DNA of 64,000 nt, from NCBI RefSeq assembly GCF_004000985.1, contig NZ_BIMH01000001.1, forward strand, positions 310,001 to 374,000, read 5' to 3'. Positions 37,311-43,728 of this stretch are shown here, in pieces. The notes below the pieces were generated by a model, which did not search any database, was not told where the DNA came from, and saw nothing but the letters and a program-made list of their open reading frames with translations. A program made the position numbers and the translations under genes. Source of the stretch: Paenibacillus validus NBRC 15382. Its GTDB lineage: Bacteria; Bacillota; Bacilli; Paenibacillales; NBRC-103111. Every line of letters begins with the position of its first letter. The first letter of the stretch is position 1.

Positions 37311-38546
37311 ATGTTTGGGGCTATTGGTTTCGGTCTGTTAGTTGGTTCGTGTTGTACTTTAATTTCTTCTCTTTCATCTTCTTCTTTTTCTTTACGTAAA
37401 TCCTTCGTCGCTGCTTGCAAATCCCTCAACTTGACGGTTACCTCCGGGGATACCGTAACTCTCCCCATCGTTAATGCAGAATACTCGCACAGCTGGGGCA
37501 CACGGCTTCTTGTGAGCCTTCCCGTAGGTTTATCCTCGTCCAAAGTCATGGAACAGCAGAAGGGCCTTTCCGAGGCTCTTAGGCACGATATTGAAATGAC
37601 GTACAAAGATGGCTTGATCGTCGATATCTTCACACAGCCGATGCCTGACAATGTGCCATTTGAGGTAACTACCCCGAAACATTCATACAAGATCCCTATC
37701 GGTGTTAACCGGCGTGGAGATTGGCGCTACTACGATTTTGACGGTAAGTTCCCCCATCTTCTGATCGGCGGGATCTCTGGAGGCGGCAAGTCCGTTATCC
37801 TGCGTGCTATACTCACCACGCTTGTCACCGGACCAGCCCCGGATATGTACCTGTGCGACCTCAAGGGCGGCGTGGAGCTCGGTATATTCCGAAACCTTGC
37901 CTGCGTCAAAGGCTTTTCTACGGCGTTGCCTGACGTCCTCAAAGCGGCCACAGACGTTGAAGCCGAAATGAACCGTCGGTATGCAATCATGGCTGTTAAC
38001 GGATCCCAGGAGTGGCAGGGAAAGAAAGTAGTTTTTGTCATGGATGAATTGGCTGATTTGAAAATAGGAAAGGCCGATACACAGGCTGCTATCAAGGGTC
38101 AGATTAAATCGAGGCTTACCACGCTTTCTGCCAAAGGGCGCGCTGCAGGGGTGCTTCTCGTCCTCTGTACGCAGCGTCCGGATGCATCGGTGGTCGATGG
38201 ACTCATAAAAACGAATGTAGCCACGTCCATTTGCTTCCGGACCCGGGACGGCACGCAGAGCCGGATCATTCTCGATCATGACGGCGCCGCCGATCTTCCG
38301 GAGATACCGGGGCGGCTGATCTTTCAGCAGGGCCGGGAAGAGGTGCTGCAGGCTCCGTTTTTATCTGCAGCTGATGCGAAAAAGCTGATTTCGGATTTAC
38401 CTAAAAATCAACCGGCGCAAAATTGCGCTGGTCTAAGTGAAAATCCAATTTTGGATTCTCATAGTGTGGGGAAGGAGTCTGTTAAAAATGCAACCAAACA
38501 CCCTGACAAAGATATCCCGCTGGAGGGAAATTCTCTCGAGCTGTGA
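37311..38546 (+). CDS. FtsK/SpoIIIE-like DNA translocase
   Basis: This 411-residue ATPase has a short hydrophobic N-terminus (about 3-20), then the FtsK-type motor: Walker A GISGGGKSVILRA at about 154-166, Walker B KVVFVMDELADLK near 242, the LCTQRPDASVVDGLIKTN segment near 283 and IPGRLIFQQGREE near 327. Such small FtsK-like proteins with a replication-relaxation partner are known in plasmids, conjugative elements and some Bacillus phages. No DNA-guiding gamma domain is seen. The ATG has GGAGGAGGAGG upstream. Confidence 0.85.
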   Translation: MFGAIGFGLLVGSCCTLISSLSSSSFSLRKSFVAACKSLNLTVTSGDTVTLPIVNAEYSHSWGTRLLVSLPVGLSSSKVMEQQKGLSEALRHDIEMTYKDGLIVDIFTQPMPDNVPFEVTTPKHSYKIPIGVNRRGDWRYYDFDGKFPHLLIGGISGGGKSVILRAILTTLVTGPAPDMYLCDLKGGVELGIFRNLACVKGFSTALPDVLKAATDVEAEMNRRYAIMAVNGSQEWQGKKVVFVMDELADLKIGKADTQAAIKGQIKSRLTTLSAKGRAAGVLLVLCTQRPDASVVDGLIKTNVATSICFRTRDGTQSRIILDHDGAADLPEIPGRLIFQQGREEVLQAPFLSAADAKKLISDLPKNQPAQNCAGLSENPILDSHSVGKESVKNATKHPDKDIPLEGNSLEL

Positions 38547-39087
38547 TCAATTCGGATACCTGACCACAAGCCAAATCCAGCGGCTTCACAACCTGGGCAG
38601 CCGGCGCAATGTCTCCCGGATCCTGAACGACATGGGCGGGCTCTTGTCCTCTTTTCGTGAAAGTGAAACCGTATGGTATCTTTCAGCCAAAGGACGCAAG
38701 GAAATCGGCAGCGAAAATGTCCGGAAACGTACGCTGCATGTGCAGCATTCCATTATGCGAAATGAAGTCTATATTGCTTACCGGCCCGACCTCTGGAAGC
38801 CCGAGTATAGCCTTAAATGGGACGGAAATGAGCTTGTTGCGGATGCTATTTTCCGTAAAAACGGGGCCTATACCTTCTTAGAAATTGACCTGACACAATC
38901 TATAGCAGCTAATGAACGTAAGATCGCTGCCTACCGTGAACTTCGGGATTCCGGCAAATGGCAAGCGAAATACGGAGTTTTTCCTACTCTAATGGTTTTG
39001 ACATCTTCCGATTATCGGAAACAAAAGCTTCGTTCGCTTGTGGGGGACTTAAAGTCAGAGGTCTTAATTTTTAGTGACATAACATAA
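38488..39087 (+). CDS. Replication-relaxation family protein
   Basis: The 199-residue protein begins with a winged-helix-like stretch (WREILSSCDQFGYLTTSQIQRLHNLGSRRNVSRILNDM, about 11-48) followed by the core FLEIDLTQSIAANERKIAAYRELRDSG near 129-155, typical of Replic_Relax proteins. The ATG at 38488 follows GGAAGGAG by ten bases and overlaps the FtsK-like gene by 59 bases, so the two proteins are probably made together. A terminator at 39166-39197 ends the pair. Confidence 0.75.
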   Translation: MQPNTLTKISRWREILSSCDQFGYLTTSQIQRLHNLGSRRNVSRILNDMGGLLSSFRESETVWYLSAKGRKEIGSENVRKRTLHVQHSIMRNEVYIAYRPDLWKPEYSLKWDGNELVADAIFRKNGAYTFLEIDLTQSIAANERKIAAYRELRDSGKWQAKYGVFPTLMVLTSSDYRKQKLRSLVGDLKSEVLIFSDIT

Positions 39088-39110
39088 ATTCTTCTAAACA
39101 TAATTTTTAA

Positions 39111-39139
39111 TTGCATACTTTGGGTATATATGGTATATT
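39111..39139 (+). promoter_or_regulatory. Promoter ahead of a short RNA and the lipoprotein gene
   Basis: TTGCAT, 17-base spacer that ends in TGG, and TATATT: a -35 plus extended -10. The start point would be near 39147, only about 20 bases before a terminator hairpin. Confidence 0.65.
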
Positions 39140-39146
39140 CTTCTTG

Positions 39147-39200
39147 TCCGGAAGCACCGGCAAAAGCCCCTTGAGGAAGCACCTCAGGGGCGTTTTTATT
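39147..39200 (+). ncRNA. Predicted short RNA or attenuator leader with two hairpins
   Basis: Starting from the promoter above, the RNA would fold CCGG-AAGCA-CCGG (39148-39160) and then GCCCCTTGAGG-AAGCA-CCTC(A)GGGGC (39166-39191), with GTTTTTATT behind it. Both loops show GGAAGCACC. The lipoprotein gene begins 25 bases later, so it needs read-through; alternatively this is a free small RNA. Confidence 0.5.
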
Positions 39201-39225
39201 ATCTTTGCGAGGGGGAACAAAAAGA

Positions 39226-39867
39226 ATGCGAAATAAGCGGAATGTCTTAATTGCAATGATTTTATTTTTATTTGTTATTGGGTGCCAAGCAAATAAAACC
39301 GAAATCCAATCGACAAATGCAACTTCAACCGTTAATTCTCAAGCATCATCGAACGAAACAGAGGGAAATCAGAAGATCGATGTGGATAAGGGGCTTTTAA
39401 ATGTCGAAGTCACTCTGCCAGCCTCATTTTTCAAAGATCAGGATGTCGATAAGGCTATTGAAAAAGCAAAATCTGAGGGCGTTAAGGAAGCGAAGAAAAA
39501 TCCCGATGGATCTGTGACTTATATAATTTCTAAATCAAAGCATGCTGAAATAATAAAAGGCATGGAGGAGTCTGTTTCACAAACCGTTAATGATTTAAAG
39601 AGTGGTAAAAATTTTAAATCGATAAAAGACGTTTCCCATAATAAAGACTATTCCGAATTTACAATGACTGTCGATAAGAACGCTTTTGAAAAGAGTTTAG
39701 ATGGGTTTTCCCTTTTAGGAATAAGCATGAGTGCTATGTATTATCAGTTATTTGATGGTGTCTCAAATGACAAGATTAAGGTCACAATCCAATTAAAGGA
39801 TGAAACGACAAACAACATTTTCAAAACCATAGTTTATCCAGATGCCCTTGAAAATATGAAACAATAA
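39226..39867 (+). CDS. Predicted lipoprotein (prophage cargo)
   Basis: The 213-residue protein has an N-terminal signal peptide, NKRNVLIAMILFLFVIGC, with lipidated Cys at about 20, a Ser/Thr/Asn-rich linker to about 45, then a soluble charged domain. I recognise no family. The ATG at 39226 follows GAGGGGGA; an upstream TTG overlaps that site. The gene is far richer in A+T than phage structural genes and is enclosed by near-identical terminators, so it looks like a moron that changes the surface of the lysogen. Confidence 0.7.
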   Translation: MRNKRNVLIAMILFLFVIGCQANKTEIQSTNATSTVNSQASSNETEGNQKIDVDKGLLNVEVTLPASFFKDQDVDKAIEKAKSEGVKEAKKNPDGSVTYIISKSKHAEIIKGMEESVSQTVNDLKSGKNFKSIKDVSHNKDYSEFTMTVDKNAFEKSLDGFSLLGISMSAMYYQLFDGVSNDKIKVTIQLKDETTNNIFKTIVYPDALENMKQ

Positions 39868-39874
39868 GATTTAA

Positions 39875-39907
39875 GCCCCGAGGAAGCACCTCAGGGGCGT
39901 TTTTATT
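39875..39907 (+). terminator. Terminator after the lipoprotein gene, duplicate of 39166-39200
   Basis: GCCCC-GAGG-AAGCA-CCTC-AGGGGC with GTTTTTATTTT behind. Bases 39880-39907 are identical to 39173-39200 over 28 positions. Confidence 0.9.
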
Positions 39908-40061
39908 TTACACTCACGATATCCTCGAACTTCACCCACTCGTATTCATCATCACCAGTGACAACTTTAAGCTGCCTCAACTGCCGATCCACCTTCTCAA
40001 TTGTCCCTATGATCTCCCACTCGCTTCCCAGCGCCCCGTTTCCCTCTAGCTTCTTGCCCAA
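39903..40061 (-). CDS. Short YolD-like protein
   Basis: A 52-residue protein not starting with ATG: the TTG at 40061 has AGGAGG nine bases upstream. The sequence MGKKLEGNG..WEIIGTIEKVDRQLRQLKVVTG..YEWVKFEDIVSVK has the W-IxGxI-xxVD and F-DI pattern of YolD-like proteins, which in Bacillus are often next to Y-family polymerase or TA genes. It is divergent from hicA, with the hicA promoter between. The match is from memory of the family pattern. Confidence 0.6.
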   Translation of the reverse strand: MGKKLEGNGALGSEWEIIGTIEKVDRQLRQLKVVTGDDEYEWVKFEDIVSVK

Positions 40062-40080
40062 TTACAGCGACCTCCTATTT

Positions 40081-40136
40081 ACGCGCATAATAACACGTAT
40101 ATTTTTATTGACACGCGTAATAATACGTGTTATAAT
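40081..40136 (+). promoter_or_regulatory. Promoter and operator repeats of hicAB
   Basis: TTGACA (40108-40113), 17-base spacer and TATAAT (40131-40136) are both perfect. Two related repeats, ACGCGCATAATAACACGT (40081-40098) and ACGCGTAATAATACGTGT (40113-40130), cover the spacer and the upstream side. HicB antitoxins with DNA-binding tails usually repress at such repeats. Confidence 0.8.
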
Positions 40137-40159
40137 AATATCAGAAAGGAGGTAACGCG

Positions 40160-40375
40160 GTGGGAAAACAAATCAAAGTAAGAGATGCAATTCAAGCTCT
40201 TAAGCAAGCAGGCTTCATAAAATCCCCTAATCATGGTCACGGAACAAGTCATCGAAGATACATACATAAAGACGATCCGAGCCGATTCGCAGACATAAGC
40301 TATCACACAGGCGGCGAATCGATTCCAAAAGGGACACTAAAAAGCATTGAGAAAACATCCGGGGTTAAATTCTAA
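40160..40375 (+). CDS. hicA: HicA-family mRNA interferase toxin
   Basis: HicA toxins bind RNA through a dsRBD-like fold and degrade mRNA. The 71-residue protein shows the core KQAGFIKSPNHGHGTSHRRYIHKDD, with the catalytic His near 31, then PKGTLKSIEKTSG at the end. The start is a GTG with AAGGAGG seven bases upstream. It precedes hicB by 66 bases. The hairpin CCGGGGTT..AACCCCGG overlaps its stop codon. Confidence 0.88.
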   Translation: MGKQIKVRDAIQALKQAGFIKSPNHGHGTSHRRYIHKDDPSRFADISYHTGGESIPKGTLKSIEKTSGVKF

Positions 40376-40381
40376 CCCCGG
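40359..40381 (+). other. Stem-loop over the hicA stop codon
   Basis: CCGGGGTT pairs perfectly with AACCCCGG around a seven-base loop that holds most of the TAA. No T run follows. It may set the toxin to antitoxin ratio by slowing decay or read-through. Confidence 0.5.
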
Positions 40382-40441
40382 GTTCTCCCCACAAACCGCG
40401 TTACCTCAAAGTGAAGTATTTGAACGGAGGAGTTGTTTACG

Positions 40442-40861
40442 ATGGGATTAAAGACACATTTTATGTATCCAGTTGTTGTTGAGAGGGCCGAGGACGGCGG
40501 ACTTGGGTTGTACTTTCCCGACTTCCCAGGTACAGCAATCATGACGCCAGATATTGCGTCCGGGTTAAAGCAGGCCAAAGAAATGCTGGTAATTAGACTC
40601 CTGGAGATTGAAGAAAAGAACGAAGCAGCTCCAGCACCATCTGATCCAGATCAGATAGAGCTTCTGGACTCAAGCGATCGAATTGTTTTCGTGGAGGTCT
40701 TTATGCCGCCATACCGGGACGAAGCTGCAAACAAAGCTGTCACAAAGAATTGCACATTGCCCAAATGGCTGAGGGATGCTGCCGAGGATGCGGGGTTGAA
40801 CTTTTCTCAGGTCCTGCAAAATTCCTTGAAGGATGCACTTGGCATTAACAAGCGAGATTAA
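40442..40861 (+). CDS. hicB: HicB-family antitoxin
   Basis: HicB binds and blocks HicA and represses the operon. The 139-residue protein has the N-terminal partial RNase-H-like fold (YPVVVERAEDGGLGLYFPDFPGTAIMTPDIASGLKQAKEML, about 9-49) and a C-terminal ribbon-helix-helix (LPKWLRDAAEDAGLNFSQVLQNSLKDAL, about 106-133) for DNA binding. The ATG at 40442 is ten bases after GGAGGA; a TTG nine bases earlier is too close. The stop codon is followed one base later by a hammerhead ribozyme. Confidence 0.88.
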   Translation: MGLKTHFMYPVVVERAEDGGLGLYFPDFPGTAIMTPDIASGLKQAKEMLVIRLLEIEEKNEAAPAPSDPDQIELLDSSDRIVFVEVFMPPYRDEAANKAVTKNCTLPKWLRDAAEDAGLNFSQVLQNSLKDALGINKRD

Positions 40862-40862
40862 T

Positions 40863-40927
40863 TTCCGCCTGACGAGTCCGCTGCGGTAGCGGACGAAACC
40901 TAGCCCGAAAGGGCGATGGTCGCGGAA
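40863..40927 (+). ncRNA. Type I hammerhead self-cleaving ribozyme in the hicAB 3' untranslated region
   Basis: Stem I is TTCCGC (40863-40868) with GCGGAA (40922-40927). The core CTGACGA (40869-40875) follows, then stem II GTCCGC/GCGGAC (40876-40881 and 40889-40894) with a seven-base loop, then GAA (40895-40897). Stem III starts A-CC (40898-40900) with GG-T (40918-40920) and continues as GCCC/GGGC capped by GAAA. The cleavage base is C40921 in GTC. All invariant core positions match the known ribozyme; the open helix is stem I. It reads on the hicAB strand, opposite to the phage late genes. Confidence 0.93.
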
Positions 40928-41020
40928 TTCCGCCACGAGCTGGCCGTGCATGGCTGGCCTTTACATAGATTTGTTCTTTTAAAATAAAATAGCCCGACCA
41001 GCCACACAGCGGGGATTTCT

Positions 41021-41788
41021 TCATTCCACTGCTTGTCCCGATGCTTTCCGCAGTTCGTCCGCCAAATACTTCTGATAATCACGCAACTTGCGCCATGCTT
41101 CAGCGTCTGCGGCACGACCTTTTTGCTGCGCTTTCGTCCGCTCCGCATCGCACTTGAACCATTCAGGCGACAGGTACGACGATATGATGTTATTGGCAAC
41201 CTCTTTATTAAGCACGGACTCATCCTCCTTACAGTCAATATATTCCTGGACAACGTCATTCACAAAACCTTCGAACGTTTTCCCCAACAACCGGAGAGCA
41301 TTCTGCGGATCGGTGCGGCGCGCCGGATCGAGCTGAAAGTGTCCAGCGATGTCCGTGGCCGGGTTTAAACCGTATCTGTAGCAGCTGTAAGCCATGACCC
41401 ATACGAACCGCTTGTACGCCTCCTGCAGGTCGATCGAGCCGCCGTAGCAAAGCTCCACCCCGCCTGCCGCGTCATTAGCGTCAACGCCATAGCGTACGTT
41501 GTCCGTCGTTACGTTGTACACGACGTGCCATGCCTTCTCAGCCGGTCCGGTTAAGAACGGTACGCACTCGATGATCTGCTTATCGTCCACAAACAGGTGC
41601 GCCGATTGCTCCATGTCCGCGTGCGTCCGCTCGTAGTATGAGACGTTACCTGCTGCCGTCGATCCGGGATTGCCGGTATCGTGGGCGACCATGAATCGGC
41701 AGCGGGCTAACGGCGTCTTCGGCCGTCGCTGGCTCGGACCCGTGAGATAGCGGGGAGTTATCTCGTATTTAAGTCTGAAGTTACTCAT
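41021..41788 (-). CDS. Phage endolysin, N-acetylmuramoyl-L-alanine amidase
   Basis: The 255-residue protein has an N-terminal amidase-2-type catalytic domain (about 1-160): RCRFMVAHDTGNPGSTAAGNVSYY with the first zinc His near 36, the Asp-containing turn LCYGGSID near 114, and the second His in DIAGHFQLDPARRTDP near 146. The remaining C-terminal part is helical and charged and may bind the wall, though no known repeat is seen. It cuts the peptide from muramic acid in peptidoglycan to release phage. Its ATG overlaps the holin stop (ATGA). Confidence 0.9.
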   Translation of the reverse strand: MSNFRLKYEITPRYLTGPSQRRPKTPLARCRFMVAHDTGNPGSTAAGNVSYYERTHADMEQSAHLFVDDKQIIECVPFLTGPAEKAWHVVYNVTTDNVRYGVDANDAAGGVELCYGGSIDLQEAYKRFVWVMAYSCYRYGLNPATDIAGHFQLDPARRTDPQNALRLLGKTFEGFVNDVVQEYIDCKEDESVLNKEVANNIISSYLSPEWFKCDAERTKAQQKGRAADAEAWRKLRDYQKYLADELRKASGQAVE

Positions 41789-42186
41789 GGTCTTCGCTCA
41801 CCTTTCTGCTTTAACACAGCGATGATCGGCTCGATATGCTGAGAAAGCGGTAAGCCGAGACGGCCATAGTTTTCAGCGAGTGAAACCAGCTCATTCGCAA
41901 GGAACGCGAAGACGAAGCCAGTCATGAACACATCGTTCAATCCAAGCGCAAGGTCAGCGCGGTGCCCAAGCATTACAGCAAGAACCATCAGCACTTTTTT
42001 TATGAGTCCCCAAAACCCGATCGAGCTGTTCAGATTCTTTTCCTTCCAGGCTGCGGCAACGCCGGTGACATAGTCCATGATGATGGCCAGCATCAATAAT
42101 TCAAGCATTCCGCTCCACCCTCCGAATGCATACGAAATAACGGCGCCAAATCCACCTGCCAATAAATTAAGGGTATGCTGATTCAT
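41785..42186 (-). CDS. Phage holin (Holin_4 / TcdE-like)
   Basis: This 133-residue protein predicts three to four membrane segments: NLLAGGFGAVISYAFGGW (about 6-23), LELLMLAIIMDYVTGVAAAW (about 27-46), LIKKVLMVLAVMLGH (about 61-75) and V..GFVFAFLANELVSL (about 84-98), with the D-Y-x-T-G motif and the SSIGFWGLIKK turn typical of the toxin-secretion/holin family. It makes membrane holes for the adjacent amidase. The ATG at 42186 follows AAAGAGGT; a longer frame upstream is less well supported. Confidence 0.9.
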   Translation of the reverse strand: MNQHTLNLLAGGFGAVISYAFGGWSGMLELLMLAIIMDYVTGVAAAWKEKNLNSSIGFWGLIKKVLMVLAVMLGHRADLALGLNDVFMTGFVFAFLANELVSLAENYGRLGLPLSQHIEPIIAVLKQKGERRP

Positions 42187-42212
42187 TGGATACCTCTTTC
42201 CGCCCATTTGGG

Positions 42213-42244
42213 CATAAAAATAACCTCGGCAATAAATACCGAGG
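42213..42244 (-). terminator. Terminator between tail and lysis genes
   Basis: CCTCGG-tatttattg-CCGAGG followed by TTATTTTTATG on the minus strand. It lies between the small gene at 42298 and the holin gene, so lysis genes need read-through or antitermination. Confidence 0.75.
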
Positions 42245-42297
42245 CTTTGGTTGTATATTTAATTAACTTACAATCCTATTCACGTCTGAAGGCATTC

Positions 42298-42486
42298 TTA
42301 CAGATCAATTCGTGTAGGCGCTGAATTTTTTTTAATCTCCGCTTGAGTTAGCAACAACGCCTCATTCGCGCTTATTTGGATAGGTTGATCTACTCCAAAA
42401 TCGTATTCAAAAGTGTTTTTTTCTGTTCCGTCCGTGACAATGATTTGATAATGCGAACCGAAGTCATACGCGAATATTTGCAGCAT
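42298..42486 (-). CDS. Small phage protein, unknown function
   Basis: I do not recognise this 62-residue protein. It begins MLQIFAYDFGSHYQIIVTDG and is mostly beta-rich by composition, with no membrane segment. The ATG follows AGAGGTGATGAC. It starts 13 bases after the end of the gene at 42499 and sits between that gene and the holin, a place often taken by small baseplate or fibre-associated proteins. Confidence 0.6.
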   Translation of the reverse strand: MLQIFAYDFGSHYQIIVTDGTEKNTFEYDFGVDQPIQISANEALLLTQAEIKKNSAPTRIDL

Positions 42487-42498
42487 GTCATCACCTCT

Positions 42499-43044
42499 TT
42501 ACAAAATTAATGAATATCCTACAGAGTACGTAACAGAGTACGCAGTACCATGTCTTACTTGTACTCTCCACGTACGCATAAGCGCTTCACTAGCCGCAAT
42601 ATTTGCCGCAGCTGTTATGCCGGGGTACAGCTTAAAGATTGTCGTAGACACGGATGTGACTGCCGCCGATACTAGGAAATCAATATATTTGTTACTTGCA
42701 GGGTCTTTGATCTGGACAGCCAACGTTAAACTAGGCGACCCTGATACAGCTGTCACATCAAAGACAAGGTATACCCCTCTAGCGTTGTAATTGATCTGAT
42801 CAGAACTAGAAGTGGTCGCTGTCCTCGCGGAACTAGTTAGTACGGCCATTTGTGTATTATTGCGCCATCTATCCCAAGTTGTGTTGTTATAGGCTTGATT
42901 GTAACTGCCTACACCAATTACATTAGTTGCCGAAACACCGTCGAGTAAGGTGACACCACTGCCCGCTATCTGCATATTGGGCATTATCTTACCATCACTC
43001 GGATTAATCGACATCGAGTGGCTATAATTATTTAAATCTGGCAT
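42499..43044 (-). CDS. Putative tail-fibre-associated protein
   Basis: No family is recognised. The 181 residues are rich in Ser, Thr, Asn and Val with alternating hydrophobic residues, as in beta-structured receptor-binding or fibre-tip proteins, for example YNARGVYLVFDVTAVSGSPSLTLAVQIKDPASNKYIDF near 87-124. The ATG at 43044 follows AAGGAG by ten bases. Position at the end of the tail module and next to the lysis genes supports a fibre or tip role, but this is inference. Confidence 0.55.
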   Translation of the reverse strand: MPDLNNYSHSMSINPSDGKIMPNMQIAGSGVTLLDGVSATNVIGVGSYNQAYNNTTWDRWRNNTQMAVLTSSARTATTSSSDQINYNARGVYLVFDVTAVSGSPSLTLAVQIKDPASNKYIDFLVSAAVTSVSTTIFKLYPGITAAANIAASEALMRTWRVQVRHGTAYSVTYSVGYSLIL

Positions 43045-43067
43045 CAAATATCAGCTCCTTTGTTTAG

Positions 43068-43361
43068 TTATTCGGCGGGTGGTGTCTCAGGTGCTGGCGG
43101 CTCGGGCTCTGGTTCTGGCACAGGCACAGGCATCAGCGCAACCGTCGCGTCATACTCGACCTGGGTGATATAGCCTCTGGATAGTGCGGCCCCGATCTGC
43201 TCCAACGTCAGCGTGTTCGCGGCATTAAGCATGACCGCATCGACGTACGTAGGATGGACGTTCGGGACGGTCGGGCCACGGTTTTCGTTAAGCTCATACG
43301 TGCCGTGCTGATACACACCTCGCGTATAGGAGTTGATTAGTACAGTTTTTAATTCTGCCAT
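43068..43361 (-). CDS. Small tail protein with Pro/Glu-rich C-terminus
   Basis: The 97-residue protein starts MAELKTVLINSYTRGVYQHGTYEL and ends in a Pro-Glu-rich tail (PVPVPEPEPEPPAPETPP, about 77-94). The middle part NTLTLEQIGAALSRGYITQVEYDATVAL resembles the short XkdX-like segment seen near phage fibres. The ATG at 43361 has GGAGGTG upstream. It follows a protein of similar size and composition by one base; neither has a known function. Confidence 0.55.
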   Translation of the reverse strand: MAELKTVLINSYTRGVYQHGTYELNENRGPTVPNVHPTYVDAVMLNAANTLTLEQIGAALSRGYITQVEYDATVALMPVPVPEPEPEPPAPETPPAE

Positions 43362-43362
43362 G

Positions 43363-43716
43363 TTAGGCACCTCCGAGATAGTATTCTTCAAGAAACGCCG
43401 TAAAGTCGTCGTTCAAGCGCGCGACTTCGGCGTTCGCACCTTCAATTTGGCCCCGCAGTTGTGCGTTTTCCTGCTCCAGCCTGTCAACCTTATCCGGAAG
43501 CGTCTCTCCGCTCGGCTCCGGCTGCGGTATAGGCTCAAAAGTGATATCCCCGGTGTTAATGTCAACGTAGCTAACGTTACCGTCGCGATATAACTCCGGC
43601 AGTTCGTCCACCAAAACAAACATTAAATCGTAATCTGGCTCATCGTCCTCCGGCTCCTTCCAGCCTCGAACGCGGCCTTTGGTGCCGCCGATATATTCGT
43701 AAAAAATAACGTACAT
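43363..43716 (-). CDS. Phage tail protein with C-terminal coiled coil
   Basis: The 117 residues start MYVIFYEYIGGTKGRVRGWKEPEDDEPDYDL, pass through a Pro-rich linker (PIPQPEPSGETLP, about 62-74) and end in a coiled coil (DKVDRLEQENAQLRGQIEGANAEVARLNDD, about 75-104). This layout suits a fibre-associated XkdW-like protein or chaperone. It lies directly after the fibre gene on the minus strand. The function is inferred only from position. Confidence 0.55.
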   Translation of the reverse strand: MYVIFYEYIGGTKGRVRGWKEPEDDEPDYDLMFVLVDELPELYRDGNVSYVDINTGDITFEPIPQPEPSGETLPDKVDRLEQENAQLRGQIEGANAEVARLNDDFTAFLEEYYLGGA

Positions 43717-43728
43717 GTTCGCGCCCTC

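Noticed and set aside
40861-40937. Minus-strand ribozyme at the hammerhead locus
   Set aside because: Only the plus strand has CTGANGA and GAAA in the right order; the complement does not form a core.
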